A stretch of DNA of 64,000 nucleotides from Syntrophus aciditrophicus SB (GTDB taxonomy: Bacteria; Desulfobacterota; Syntrophia; Syntrophales; Syntrophaceae), in the NCBI RefSeq assembly GCF_000013405.1, contig NC_007759.1, positions 558,001 to 622,000 of the forward strand. The letters run 5' to 3'. Every line of letters begins with the position of its first letter. The first letter of the stretch is position 1. Shown here one piece after another: positions 43,771 to 53,812 of this stretch. The notes under the pieces were generated by a model. It did no database searches, had not been told where the DNA came from, and saw only the letters and a program-made list of their open reading frames with translations. The position numbers and the translations under genes are program-made.

Positions 43771-46700
43771 GACAGAATTGACCTGATTTACGAAGGGATT
43801 GCGACAAAGCATAGCGTCTGCTCCTTAATACGTTTACATTATAACGACAGAATTGACCTGATTTACGAAGGGATTGCGACGCCGCTGCCATTCCTGCAAA
43901 CATCAAAACCATTGCCAGACAGAATTGACCTGATTTACGAAGGGATTGCGACTTGAACATTAATCCCGCTCCATCTGAATTGTTTTCAAAACAGACAGAA
44001 TTGACCTGATTTACGAAGGGATTGCGACTGATACACACCTCTGCAATTATCACACGTGAAATAATTGGACAGAATTGACCTGATTTACGAAGGGATTGCG
44101 ACCTGAGCAAAGCCTTACATTCTGTCCGGGTAATACGGGACAGAATTGACCTGATTTACGAAGGGATTGCGACACAGTTACGATCAACGGTATTCCAACA
44201 GCAATCAAAACAGGACAGAATTGACCTGATTTACGAAGGGATTGCGACCGTAAATCCTGATTCCCGCTATCTCCCTCACACCCATCTTGACAGAATTGAC
44301 CTGATTTACGAAGGGATTGCGACATACCGCTACAATGGTCGCATGTAAAGTAACCGTTATCGGACAGAATTGACCTGATTTACGAAGGGATTGCGACGGT
44401 AAATCTCCACTCATAAAATTGGAGGAACTTCTATTGGACAGAATTGACCTGATTTACGAAGGGATTGCGACCTTAATACATCCATTTTAACCTCCTAATC
44501 GCTGTTATTTGACAGAATTGACCTGATTTACGAAGGGATTGCGACGCCTTTATGGTTTGTTATTTGGTTGCCTTGGTTGCCTTGACAGAATTGACCTGAT
44601 TTACGAAGGGATTGCGACTTTGCATTGCATCCACCATACGCCCCATTGCTTGCAACGACAGAATTGACCTGATTTACGAAGGGATTGCGACTGTGAACTG
44701 TGCCAGACTGAAACAAAATTCGATACTTGCGACAGAATTGACCTGATTTACGAAGGGATTGCGACTGCCTTTGCAGGCGCTACATCTACAGGGTTAACCA
44801 TTGCGACAGAATTGACCTGATTTACGAAGGGATTGCGACCAGCAAATTGGCGTTGTGATATTGAATTTTCATGTAACCATGACAGAATTGACCTGATTTA
44901 CGAAGGGATTGCGACTCCTCTGCCGTGTTGACAATATAAATCCGGTCATCAAAATGACAGAATTGACCTGATTTACGAAGGGATTGCGACTATGGCTTGT
45001 AATTTTGGAAATGGTCGTTGATGAGTTGGAAGACAGAATTGACCTGATTTACGAAGGGATTGCGACGACCAATCGACAATAGGCTTTTCGATCCAGGGAG
45101 CGATGAGACAGAATTGACCTGATTTACGAAGGGATTGCGACATCATACACGTCCTCACAATATGTGTATATCCTCTCTTTGACAGAATTGACCTGATTTA
45201 CGAAGGGATTGCGACAAGACTCAAGATCAAAAATATATCCTCTGCTCCTTGGTGACAGAATTGACCTGATTTACGAAGGGATTGCGACCATATTTCCTCC
45301 TATCGATACCGATCCGTTACATCCTCGACAGAATTGACCTGATTTACGAAGGGATTGCGACTTTTCTTGTATCCATTTATTCGGCCCATCTTCTTTATCT
45401 TGACAGAATTGACCTGATTTACGAAGGGATTGCGACTCCACATTCCAGTTCAAAAATCACTTCCCCATCCCATCGACGACAGAATTGACCTGATTTACGA
45501 AGGGATTGCGACGAATCGGTATAGTCTCATGTGCCATAGCTCTATACCTGACAGAATTGACCTGATTTACGAAGGGATTGCGACCGCGAGATAGGATATT
45601 CAGGAACTCGGAATGATTGCCCGACAGAATTGACCTGATTTACGAAGGGATTGCGACCGCGAGATAGGATATTCAGGAACTCGGAATGATTGCCCGACAG
45701 AATTGACCTGATTTACGAAGGGATTGCGACTCAGGGATAACCCTTAGAATCCTCCTTTCTTTAGTGAAAGACAGAATTGACCTGATTTACGAAGGGATTG
45801 CGACGAACGCATACGAAACACGAACTGGCTGGCAGGCTGATCAAGACAGAATTGACCTGATTTACGAAGGGATTGCGACCTCAATACCGAGTTCGTTCAA
45901 TACCCGCACGGAGTTCATCAGACAGAATTGACCTGATTTACGAAGGGATTGCGACTATCTATCTGCTTTTCAAATATTCTTTCCCAATTCGTTGACAGAA
46001 TTGACCTGATTTACGAAGGGATTGCGACCCTGCATTGACTCGTTTCAATAGGCCGAGGCTCTTGTCCTGACAGAATTGACCTGATTTACGAAGGGATTGC
46101 GACCTTTTCTCCTTTTCTTCTTTTTCTTTTTCGTCTATTTCCGACAGAATTGACCTGATTTACGAAGGGATTGCGACATGATAACCGTGAATAGCATTAT
46201 CATTATCGTCATTATCGACAGAATTGACCTGATTTACGAAGGGATTGCGACATGATAACCGTGAATAGCATTATCATTATCGTCATTATCGACAGAATTG
46301 ACCTGATTTACGAAGGGATTGCGACTAAAGATGAAATCATGGAATACATCGGCGGAGTTTCGGGACAGAATTGACCTGATTTACGAAGGGATTGCGACCA
46401 TCAGCCATAAGGTTGATATCATCCTGAGTACACTCCGACAGAATTGACCTGATTTACGAAGGGATTGCGACCAATTTTGATAAATCCATTCTATTAAATT
46501 CTTTTCGTGACAGAATTGACCTGATTTACGAAGGGATTGCGACGGAGGGGCGACCGGCGAATTGTACCGGGAAGACAGCAGACAGAATTGACCTGATTTA
46601 CGAAGGGATTGCGACTACATTTTAGCACGTTAAAAATGTCGTGGTAAAAAAAAGACAGAATTGACCTGATTTACGAAGGGATTGCGACCTAACACCCCGG

Positions 46701-49660
46701 CCTCAATATGTTTTGTAAATGTGCTTTTGACAGAATTGACCTGATTTACGAAGGGATTGCGACTCCCCGAAGCCGGAAATTAATTTCATTTTCTTTACAA
46801 CATTGACAGAATTGACCTGATTTACGAAGGGATTGCGACTCGTAATGCCTATTCCCAACGGCCTCCAAAGGTGCGACAGAATTGACCTGATTTACGAAGG
46901 GATTGCGACTAAAACTTCCCGACTTCAATGTTCATCATTCCCCCTCGACAGAATTGACCTGATTTACGAAGGGATTGCGACGTGCTGTCCGACGCGCAGA
47001 TCGTAGTCATATACCCAGACAGAATTGACCTGATTTACGAAGGGATTGCGACAGCATTAAAGTTTTCCCCGAACCAGTGGCAGAAACCGCCACGACAGAA
47101 TTGACCTGATTTACGAAGGGATTGCGACGGTAATTCCCGGCAATAATATTCATTGCCCTGAGCGCATGACAGAATTGACCTGATTTACGAAGGGATTGCG
47201 ACTTTGCGGCTCTTTCGTTCTCCTGTTTCTTTTCACCTGACAGAATTGACCTGATTTACGAAGGGATTGCGACAATACCTGGGTATCGCCTTTATCGAAA
47301 CGCTTCAGTATTGACAGAATTGACCTGATTTACGAAGGGATTGCGACATGCGCTCCTGATTGCGTTCAATTTGTTCAAGGCGTTCGTGACAGAATTGACC
47401 TGATTTACGAAGGGATTGCGACAGGGGCAATTCTGGGGATGCACTTTCGAGGTTGCCCAGACAGAATTGACCTGATTTACGAAGGGATTGCGACTTAATG
47501 TCTGCGCATTCAACATGCAAGTTTGGGAACCATCGACAGAATTGACCTGATTTACGAAGGGATTGCGACCTGGTTTGCAAGGGCTTTGTAGTTTTTCATG
47601 ATCGCCTCCGACAGAATTGACCTGATTTACGAAGGGATTGCGACCAAAAACAGCAACCGTGCTTTTCCTTTTGCTTCTCATAGGACAGAATTGACCTGAT
47701 TTACGAAGGGATTGCGACCCACAAAATCGTGTTCATCAACATGATCCTTGTGATTTGACAGAATTGACCTGATTTACGAAGGGATTGCGACGCCGCATCG
47801 CTCACAGCGATATCCGGCTTCTTTCAATGCGACAGAATTGACCTGATTTACGAAGGGATTGCGACTCATAGGTTGTACTGATAGGTTTGTTCAGTGCTTG
47901 CATTGCGACAGAATTGACCTGATTTACGAAGGGATTGCGACGATTGATCCCATTTGACCGTTTTCGGTATTGTGATAACCAGACAGAATTGACCTGATTT
48001 ACGAAGGGATTGCGACTTTCTTCCCTCCCCCTGCTTTTGCGGGTGACTGCGTTTTGACAGAATTGACCTGATTTACGAAGGGATTGCGACATGCCAGTGT
48101 ATCAGCATCCAAAGTATCCCTCACCCTGACCGACAGAATTGACCTGATTTACGAAGGGATTGCGACCCACGCCCATGATTTTTATCATGTTTTTTGCGTC
48201 TCTGAGACAGAATTGACCTGATTTACGAAGGGATTGCGACTCTTAAGGATCGTGTTATAGTAATCAGCCGGGTTGTCGTGGACAGAATTGACCTGATTTA
48301 CGAAGGGATTGCGACAATGGATTCCCAGAGAAAAAGCGAAATCTTTCCTCGGGACAGAATTGACCTGATTTACGAAGGGATTGCGACGTCTCAACATGGC
48401 GTTAAACTCTGACGTTAGCATGGTTAGACAGAATTGACCTGATTTACGAAGGGATTGCGACCGCAGTCATTCTCTAATCTATCGTTTTCTTCCCTTAATC
48501 GGACAGAATTGACCTGATTTACGAAGGGATTGCGACCGCAGTCATTCTCTAATCTATCGTTTTCTTCCCTTAATCGGACAGAATTGACCTGATTTACGAA
48601 GGGATTGCGACCGCAGTCATTCTCTAATCTATCGTTTTCTTCCCTTAATCGGACAGAATTGACCTGATTTACGAAGGGATTGCGACCAGCTTGTTCGGCT
48701 GCTTGTTCGGACAAGTATTTCTTTTTCGACAGAATTGACCTGATTTACGAAGGGATTGCGACGCTCTTTCCCGTGCGTATTGGTTGTGTCTGCGTCCTTT
48801 GGACAGAATTGACCTGATTTACGAAGGGATTGCGACGCGTGATCGTGACTTCTCCTTTGGATAGCTTGGTAAGCAAGACAGAATTGACCTGATTTACGAA
48901 GGGATTGCGACAACTCAGAGATAACTTCATTGATTGCTTCATTATTCGTAATCGACAGAATTGACCTGATTTACGAAGGGATTGCGACACGCGGCATGTG
49001 AACATTAAGGGGCAGTTCCAGGGTCATCTGACAGAATTGACCTGATTTACGAAGGGATTGCGACGAACCCATTAATAAGTTTAAAAAGCTGCCTTGCCCT
49101 CTCTGACAGAATTGACCTGATTTACGAAGGGATTGCGACCGCAGAGAGGCTGTTAATTTAAAAAGGCTGTTGATAATTGACAGAATTGACCTGATTTACG
49201 AAGGGATTGCGACTCAGTAATCCGGGGCTGGGGAATGTGACTTGCCTCCGCCCGACAGAATTGACCTGATTTACGAAGGGATTGCGACGGTTTCATCCTG
49301 TCCTCCGTTATCGGTATTGATCGGTTACGTGACAGAATTGACCTGATTTACGAAGGGATTGCGACACTAAATTCCGTCCACGTGTAAGCAGATTTTTAGG
49401 AATAGACAGAATTGACCTGATTTACGAAGGGATTGCGACCAACGTATCCGCTGTGCTCATTCATCCAGGCGATGACTGACAGAATTGACCTGATTTACGA
49501 AGGGATTGCGACCAACGTATCCGCTGTGCTCATTCATCCAGGCGATGACTGACAGAATTGACCTGATTTACGAAGGGATTGCGACTATATAGAGCTCACC
49601 ATCGAGCTCGATATCTCGTAGGCCCGACGGAATTGGCCTGATTTACAAAATTAACGTGGA
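43771..49660 (+). CRISPR. Type III-associated CRISPR array, 79 identical repeats plus one degenerate
   Basis: By direct count there are 79 copies of a 35-nt repeat starting GACAGAATTG and ending GGGATTGCGAC (first at 43771, last at 49551). A degenerate 80th copy lies at 49626-49660, with a changed 3' half. Spacers are 36-41 nt. Plus-strand transcription gives the 5' tag ATTGCGAC, close to the usual ATTGAAAC. Four spacers are repeated in tandem: 45585/45658, 46178/46252, 48462/48537/48612 (three copies) and 49440/49513. The repeats show almost no drift, so the array is young or homogenised. Confidence 0.97.
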
Positions 49661-49668
49661 ATTCCGGC

Positions 49669-49680
49669 GGCAACGTTGCC
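49669..49680. promoter_or_regulatory. Palindrome GGCAACGTTGCC, copy 3 (upstream of cas1)
   Basis: A perfect 12-bp palindrome containing the GCAACGTTGC core. The core ends 5 bp before TTGTTT, the -35 element of the cas1 promoter. The offset equals that at the cmr operon. Confidence 0.6.
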
Positions 49681-49684
49681 GATT

Positions 49685-49713
49685 TTGTTTCCCTCGGATT
49701 GCCATGGGATAAT
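49685..49713 (+). promoter_or_regulatory. Promoter of cas1-cas2-cas2
   Basis: TTGTTT (49685-49690), a 17-bp spacer and GATAAT (49708-49713), 33 bp before the cas1 ATG. TGGAGG lies nine bases before that ATG. Confidence 0.6.
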
Positions 49714-49745
49714 GCCTTTAAATTCGAAAATGGAGGCGACTTCCC

Positions 49746-50906
49746 ATGGTGGTTTACGTCCGGACCCAGGGCGCGAGAATTATCAAGGAGGGACGGCATC
49801 TGCTCGTCAGGAAAGGCGATGCCGTTTACCATACCCTCTTCACCTACAAGCTCGATCAGCTCGTTATTTTCGGTAATGTGGAGATCACGCACCAGGCATT
49901 GGCTCAGCTGATGCGCTATGGCATTGACGTCGTTTTTCTGAGTTTCAGAGGCCGATACCTGGGGCGAATATCGCCGCCGGAATCGAAGAATGTCTTTCTT
50001 CATAAACGGCAATACAGTCTTCTGGGCAACGAAACCTTCACCCTTCGACAGGTTCGGGCCATCGTCGCCGGAAAGCTCGCCAACATGGCCACCCTTCTCA
50101 TGCGCATCAAAAGAAGCCGCAATGTATCCCTGGCGAGTCAGAAAGCTCACGAGATCCAGAGTCTCATCCGTCTCCTCTTCCAAGCGGAAAGCGTAGATAG
50201 CCTTCGGGGCTACGAGGGACGGGGTAGTGCCCTGTACTTTGAGGCGTTCGGCCGGGGTTTCATTGAAAATCAGGGGTTCTTCCGCCGAGTCCGGAGACCT
50301 CCCACAGACCCCGTCAATTCCGTTCTTTCTCTTCTTTACACGTTTTTGATGAATCGCGTGTACGCGGCGGTGCGTGTTGCCGGTCTGGACCCCTACCCCG
50401 GATTCCTGCACGCCCTGGATTACGGCCGATACTCCCTAGTCCTTGATTTAATGGAGGAATTCCGGACCATCATCGCCGATACCCTGACTTTATCACTTTT
50501 TAATCTGAAAATCCTGAAACGAGAGGACTTTTATTTTGAGGAACCCGTCAGAGAGGAAGATTTTGTTCAAGATCCGGGGGAAAGAATAGCCGATGTAAGC
50601 AGAGACCCGATCGGTCTTATCGCTAACGGTCATGGCGATTCGGAACTTCTGGATCTTCCGGAACAGCGGATGGCCGGTGAAATGCCCGTTGAAGATCTGT
50701 CGACCGGCAAGTATCCGGTCAAGTTACGCGATGCGGCCTTCAAAAGGGTCATCGAAGCCTTCGAACAGAAGCTTACCACGTCTTTTCACTATCCTCCTGC
50801 GGAAAGGCAGCTCACTTACGGAGAAGCACTCATTTTTCAGGCAGGTCATTGTCGCAGGGTTATTGAAGGTGAGGCGGATGTTTATCAACCGGTGTTGCTG
50901 AAATGA
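49746..50906 (+). CDS. cas1: CRISPR integrase Cas1
   Basis: A 386-aa Cas1, the endonuclease-integrase that inserts new spacers at the leader end. Catalytic residues are present: E157 in GYEGRGSALYF, H222 in PGFLHALDYGRYS and D234/E237 in LVLDLMEEFR. It is longer than the common ~330 aa because of an acidic insert at about residues 275-330 (EEDFVQDPGERIADVSRD ... MPVEDLSTGKYPV). Cas1 and Cas2 are in a separate unit from the cmr genes, on the far side of the array. Its stop overlaps the first cas2 (ATGA). Confidence 0.94.
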   Translation: MVVYVRTQGARIIKEGRHLLVRKGDAVYHTLFTYKLDQLVIFGNVEITHQALAQLMRYGIDVVFLSFRGRYLGRISPPESKNVFLHKRQYSLLGNETFTLRQVRAIVAGKLANMATLLMRIKRSRNVSLASQKAHEIQSLIRLLFQAESVDSLRGYEGRGSALYFEAFGRGFIENQGFFRRVRRPPTDPVNSVLSLLYTFLMNRVYAAVRVAGLDPYPGFLHALDYGRYSLVLDLMEEFRTIIADTLTLSLFNLKILKREDFYFEEPVREEDFVQDPGERIADVSRDPIGLIANGHGDSELLDLPEQRMAGEMPVEDLSTGKYPVKLRDAAFKRVIEAFEQKLTTSFHYPPAERQLTYGEALIFQAGHCRRVIEGEADVYQPVLLK

Positions 50907-51178
50907 TTGTACTGATTACCTACGACATCACCGAACCGAAGCGGCTGACCGCCCTGCACCATTTCCTGAAGGAATTCGGCCTGAACACCCAGAAATCTGT
51001 CTTTGAATGCGACATCGACGAAGCGGGTATTCGTAAAATCCGTGCTTATTGCCGGAACAACCTCAATATCGCCAAAGATTCAGTCAGAATTTACAAGATA
51101 TGCAGCCGCTGCATCAATAAGGTCGTCCTATCCGGTCTTGGTTTGAAGGTAACCCAGCTTGAATACACCGTGATCTGA
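50903..51178 (+). CDS. cas2: Cas2, first copy
   Basis: A 91-aa Cas2 with the ferredoxin-like fold start MIVLITYDITEPKRLTALHHFLKEFG (given in part: LITYDITEPKR, D8), TQKSVFECDIDEAGIRKI, IYKICSRC and a C-terminal beta strand VTQLEYTVI. It forms the central dimer of the Cas1-Cas2 integrase. The ATG overlaps the cas1 stop. Confidence 0.92.
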   Translation: MIVLITYDITEPKRLTALHHFLKEFGLNTQKSVFECDIDEAGIRKIRAYCRNNLNIAKDSVRIYKICSRCINKVVLSGLGLKVTQLEYTVI

Positions 51179-51194
51179 ATCCGAAGTAAATACC

Positions 51195-51473
51195 ATGAAT
51201 ATGATTGTTGCTTATGACATTGCGGACCCGAAGCGCATCGCACTGGTGGCGCGAATCCTGAAAGATTATGGGGTTCGCGTGCAGAAGTCGATTTTCGAAG
51301 TTGATGTGAACGGCGGGGTTTTCGCCGTCATGAAGGAGCGAGTTGAACAGGTGATCATCCCGGCGGAAGACGGCGTCAAATATTTTCCCCTCTGCCGTAA
51401 ATGCATAGGGATGGTTGAAATCATTGGCCAGGGTTTTTACACCAACCCCGACGAGGAATATTACATTTACTGA
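51195..51473 (+). CDS. cas2: Cas2, second divergent copy
   Basis: A 92-aa Cas2 (MNMIVAYDIADPKR, D8; VQKSIFEVDVNGGVF; YFPLCRKCIGMVEIIG; ending NPDEEYYIY). It lies 16 bp after the first cas2 and differs from it at most positions, so it is not a recent duplication. Both keep the active-site Asp. The two could form a heterodimer or serve as alternatives. Confidence 0.9.
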   Translation: MNMIVAYDIADPKRIALVARILKDYGVRVQKSIFEVDVNGGVFAVMKERVEQVIIPAEDGVKYFPLCRKCIGMVEIIGQGFYTNPDEEYYIY

Positions 51474-51540
51474 TCAAGACTTTAACGCGGCCCTTTTGTC
51501 ACGCTTCTTCTTACCCATGAGAAAATCTCCATATACCGAA

Positions 51541-52149
51541 TTAATGACATCTCACATTGATTCCCAGCATCTTAACAATGAGCTCAGCTGAAAGATAACC
51601 TGCGAATTTCTCTTCCGTCAACAATCTATCAAATGTCTTTTGGTGCATTCCTTTTGGTTTAAATAATATCGGAGAAACAAGGTCGTCAGCAGCCCCTAGA
51701 CGTGTCCTAATTTTCCTTTGCCTTCTCAGAATTCGGTCAACTACTCCTTCCTGTTGGCTGCTATAAGTTAGTCCATAGCAATGTCTGCAAAGAAAGAGCT
51801 TGCCAGCACCATAAAGAACAGCCACTCTTTTCCCGCAGTTTGGGCACAAGAACCAAGGCCGGGTTCCACCGTAATTGCAGACAGTCCAGTCAAGAATAAT
51901 TTTTTGTTCCACAGACTCCCAATCGCCCCCACGGAATCGGTGCTGATAGCTTAATATCATGTGGTCTGCTTCCATCCTGTAGCCGATGGAACCGGTTTGT
52001 TCACCCCTAAATGACCATGATAATGAACCTACAGATCCAGGCTGTAAGTATCCGTGTTTCTTCAACCATCTGATGTCAATCCGGTGTTGACTTTCAGTGG
52101 TTTTTTTCTTCGGGTAACTACTTCCTTTGCCGGAACCCCATCCACCCAT
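51541..52149 (-). CDS. Conserved hypothetical protein with one zinc ribbon
   Basis: A 202-aa protein beginning MGGWGSGKGSSYPKKKTT, a start seen in a family of uncharacterised bacterial proteins. It has a central zinc ribbon (FLCPNCGKR and LFLCRHCYGLTY). The flanking DIRWLKKHGYLQPG region is conserved in the same family. It is transcribed toward cas2 and lies within the element. Function unknown; such proteins are common on mobile DNA. Confidence 0.7.
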   Translation of the reverse strand: MGGWGSGKGSSYPKKKTTESQHRIDIRWLKKHGYLQPGSVGSLSWSFRGEQTGSIGYRMEADHMILSYQHRFRGGDWESVEQKIILDWTVCNYGGTRPWFLCPNCGKRVAVLYGAGKLFLCRHCYGLTYSSQQEGVVDRILRRQRKIRTRLGAADDLVSPILFKPKGMHQKTFDRLLTEEKFAGYLSAELIVKMLGINVRCH

Positions 52150-52325
52150 ACAGCACCTCAGATTTTATTCGAAATCATTAACCAAAATAACGTTCTATTT
52201 GTATAAAATAAGCTGTAACTATCTGTAACTATTGTTATTGCTGTCAATTTGATGTGTAGTTTTTTTTGTGTCTTTTTCTGCATTCTTTATCTCTTGAATT
52301 ACGAATTAACTGGCCTTTGATTTCT

Positions 52326-53639
52326 GGTTCATCCGGTTAATGAGTACCTTGGTATTGCATAAAATCACATGGACATGGCAAGAGCCCTGTTGTTTGAGAC
52401 CAATCGAACAACAAAAGGAGGCTCCAGACCATGTCCACATCGGTTCTTTATCATGCTTTCAATCTGAAGGGTATTACTTATAGAGCAACACGCTTCACGG
52501 GTGACGTCATCGAATATTTTGCAGATGTGAAAGAAGAATACATTCGCTGTCCAAAGTGCGGGCAGCGTAAATTTACCTTTAAAGGACAGAAAACACGGAG
52601 TTTTCATCTGGGACCTATGGGGCGTAAGAGGTGTTTCCTTGTACTTTCCCTTCATCGAATAAAATGCAACACTTGCGACACCCTTTGGTGGCCCGATCTG
52701 CCTTTTATGGTGGGGAAGCATAGATTTGCCCGATCCTTTGCTCTGATTGTTCTGGATCTGCTTCGATTCGGCACGATTCGCTGGGTTGCCGATTACCTCG
52801 GCGTGGGTTGGGATATGATCAAAGAGATTCATAAGTTGAAATTGCAGCGCCTCTATCGGAACATTCCTCTTCATAAAGTTCGGTATATTGGCATTGATGA
52901 ATTCAGCATCCGGAAAGGCCATGAGTACATGACCACGGTGATGGATCTCTCCGAAGGACGAATCCTTTACGCCACTGAGGGAAAGGGCAAGGAGGGGATT
53001 TTACCCTTCCTGAAAAAACTTGCACGCAAGGGGAAAAAACTGCGAGCGGTTGCAATGGACATGGGAATTTCCTTCTTCTCCGCCGTCCGGGAAGCCCTTC
53101 CCAATATCGATGTCGTCTTCGACCGTTACCATATTATGGCTCTGATGAATCAAGGCATCGAAAACTTGCGCAGAAATCATCAGAAAGAACTTGATGATAT
53201 CGGGAAGCAAACCCTCAAGGGAAACCGCTTCCTCCTTTTGCGAAATTATGATTCCCTGAAGCCGGACCATAAGGAACGTCTCGATGCCCTGATGCAGGCC
53301 AATCAGCCTCTATTCGTCATGCATTCCATGAAAGAGCAACTCAGACTCTTCTGGGAAATACCGGAGTACGCCCAGGCTGTTACCTTCCTTGACACCTGGT
53401 GTAAGGACGCCATGCTGTCCGGAATCAAAGAACTCGTCAAAGTAGCCAAAACGCTCTCCGGATACAGGACTGCGATACTCAATTATTTCAAACATCACAT
53501 TACAAATGCCGCCCTTGAGGGCACAAACAACAAAATTAAAACTTTAAAAAGGCAGGCCTATGGATTCCGGGATATGGAATACTTCAAACTCCGCCTCTAT
53601 CACCTGCATGCTCAGAGGTACTCATTAACCGGATGAACC
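52326..53639 (+). mobile_element. Intact ISL3-family insertion sequence (1314 bp)
   Basis: The ends are perfect 24-bp inverted repeats (52326-52349 and 53616-53639, starting GGTTCATCCGGT). They are flanked by an 8-bp target duplication TGATTTCT (52318-52325 and 53640-53647), the size typical of ISL3. One full transposase gene fills it. The perfect ends and duplication indicate a recent insertion into non-coding DNA of the element. Confidence 0.95.
52431..53636 (+). CDS. ISL3 family transposase
   Basis: A 401-aa DDE transposase. It has an N-terminal zinc finger (IRCPKCGQRKF, IKCNTCDTLWW), a helix-turn-helix region, and the DDE core: D in YIGIDEFSIRKG, D in VVFDRYHIMALMNQ and E in AALEGTNNKIKTLKRQAYGF. 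The stop codon lies inside the right inverted repeat. Full length and apparently functional. Confidence 0.95.
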   Translation: MSTSVLYHAFNLKGITYRATRFTGDVIEYFADVKEEYIRCPKCGQRKFTFKGQKTRSFHLGPMGRKRCFLVLSLHRIKCNTCDTLWWPDLPFMVGKHRFARSFALIVLDLLRFGTIRWVADYLGVGWDMIKEIHKLKLQRLYRNIPLHKVRYIGIDEFSIRKGHEYMTTVMDLSEGRILYATEGKGKEGILPFLKKLARKGKKLRAVAMDMGISFFSAVREALPNIDVVFDRYHIMALMNQGIENLRRNHQKELDDIGKQTLKGNRFLLLRNYDSLKPDHKERLDALMQANQPLFVMHSMKEQLRLFWEIPEYAQAVTFLDTWCKDAMLSGIKELVKVAKTLSGYRTAILNYFKHHITNAALEGTNNKIKTLKRQAYGFRDMEYFKLRLYHLHAQRYSLTG

Positions 53640-53693
53640 TGATTTCTTAGGTTTTTGCTTTCCTCTTTTTCTCTTCTTTTCCGGTATCCTGTC

Positions 53694-53809
53694 CAGTTTA
53701 CCGTTTTACCCCCTATAAAGGGGGGGTAAAACCGGCAAACCCAAACCAACAGGTTGGCAGGCCGGTTTCCCGGGAGTATTCCGGTCAAGGTAGACAAACC
53801 GGCAAACCC
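53694..53809. repeat. Repeat cluster beside the replication genes (putative origin)
   Basis: Two direct copies of AAACCGGCAAACCC (53729-53742 and 53796-53809) flank an inverted GCCGGTTT (53761-53768). A TTTTACCCCC/GGGGGTAAAA inverted repeat lies at 53704-53731. The block abuts the 3' end of the RepA-like ATPase gene. Such arrays resemble iterons of replication origins, but they could also be terminator and regulatory DNA. Confidence 0.4.
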
Positions 53810-53812
53810 CGT

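Noticed and set aside
43726-49005. Many short frames encoding repeated peptides such as SQSLRKSGQFC or RNPFVNQVNSV
   Set aside because: They are translations of the CRISPR repeat in different frames, not proteins.
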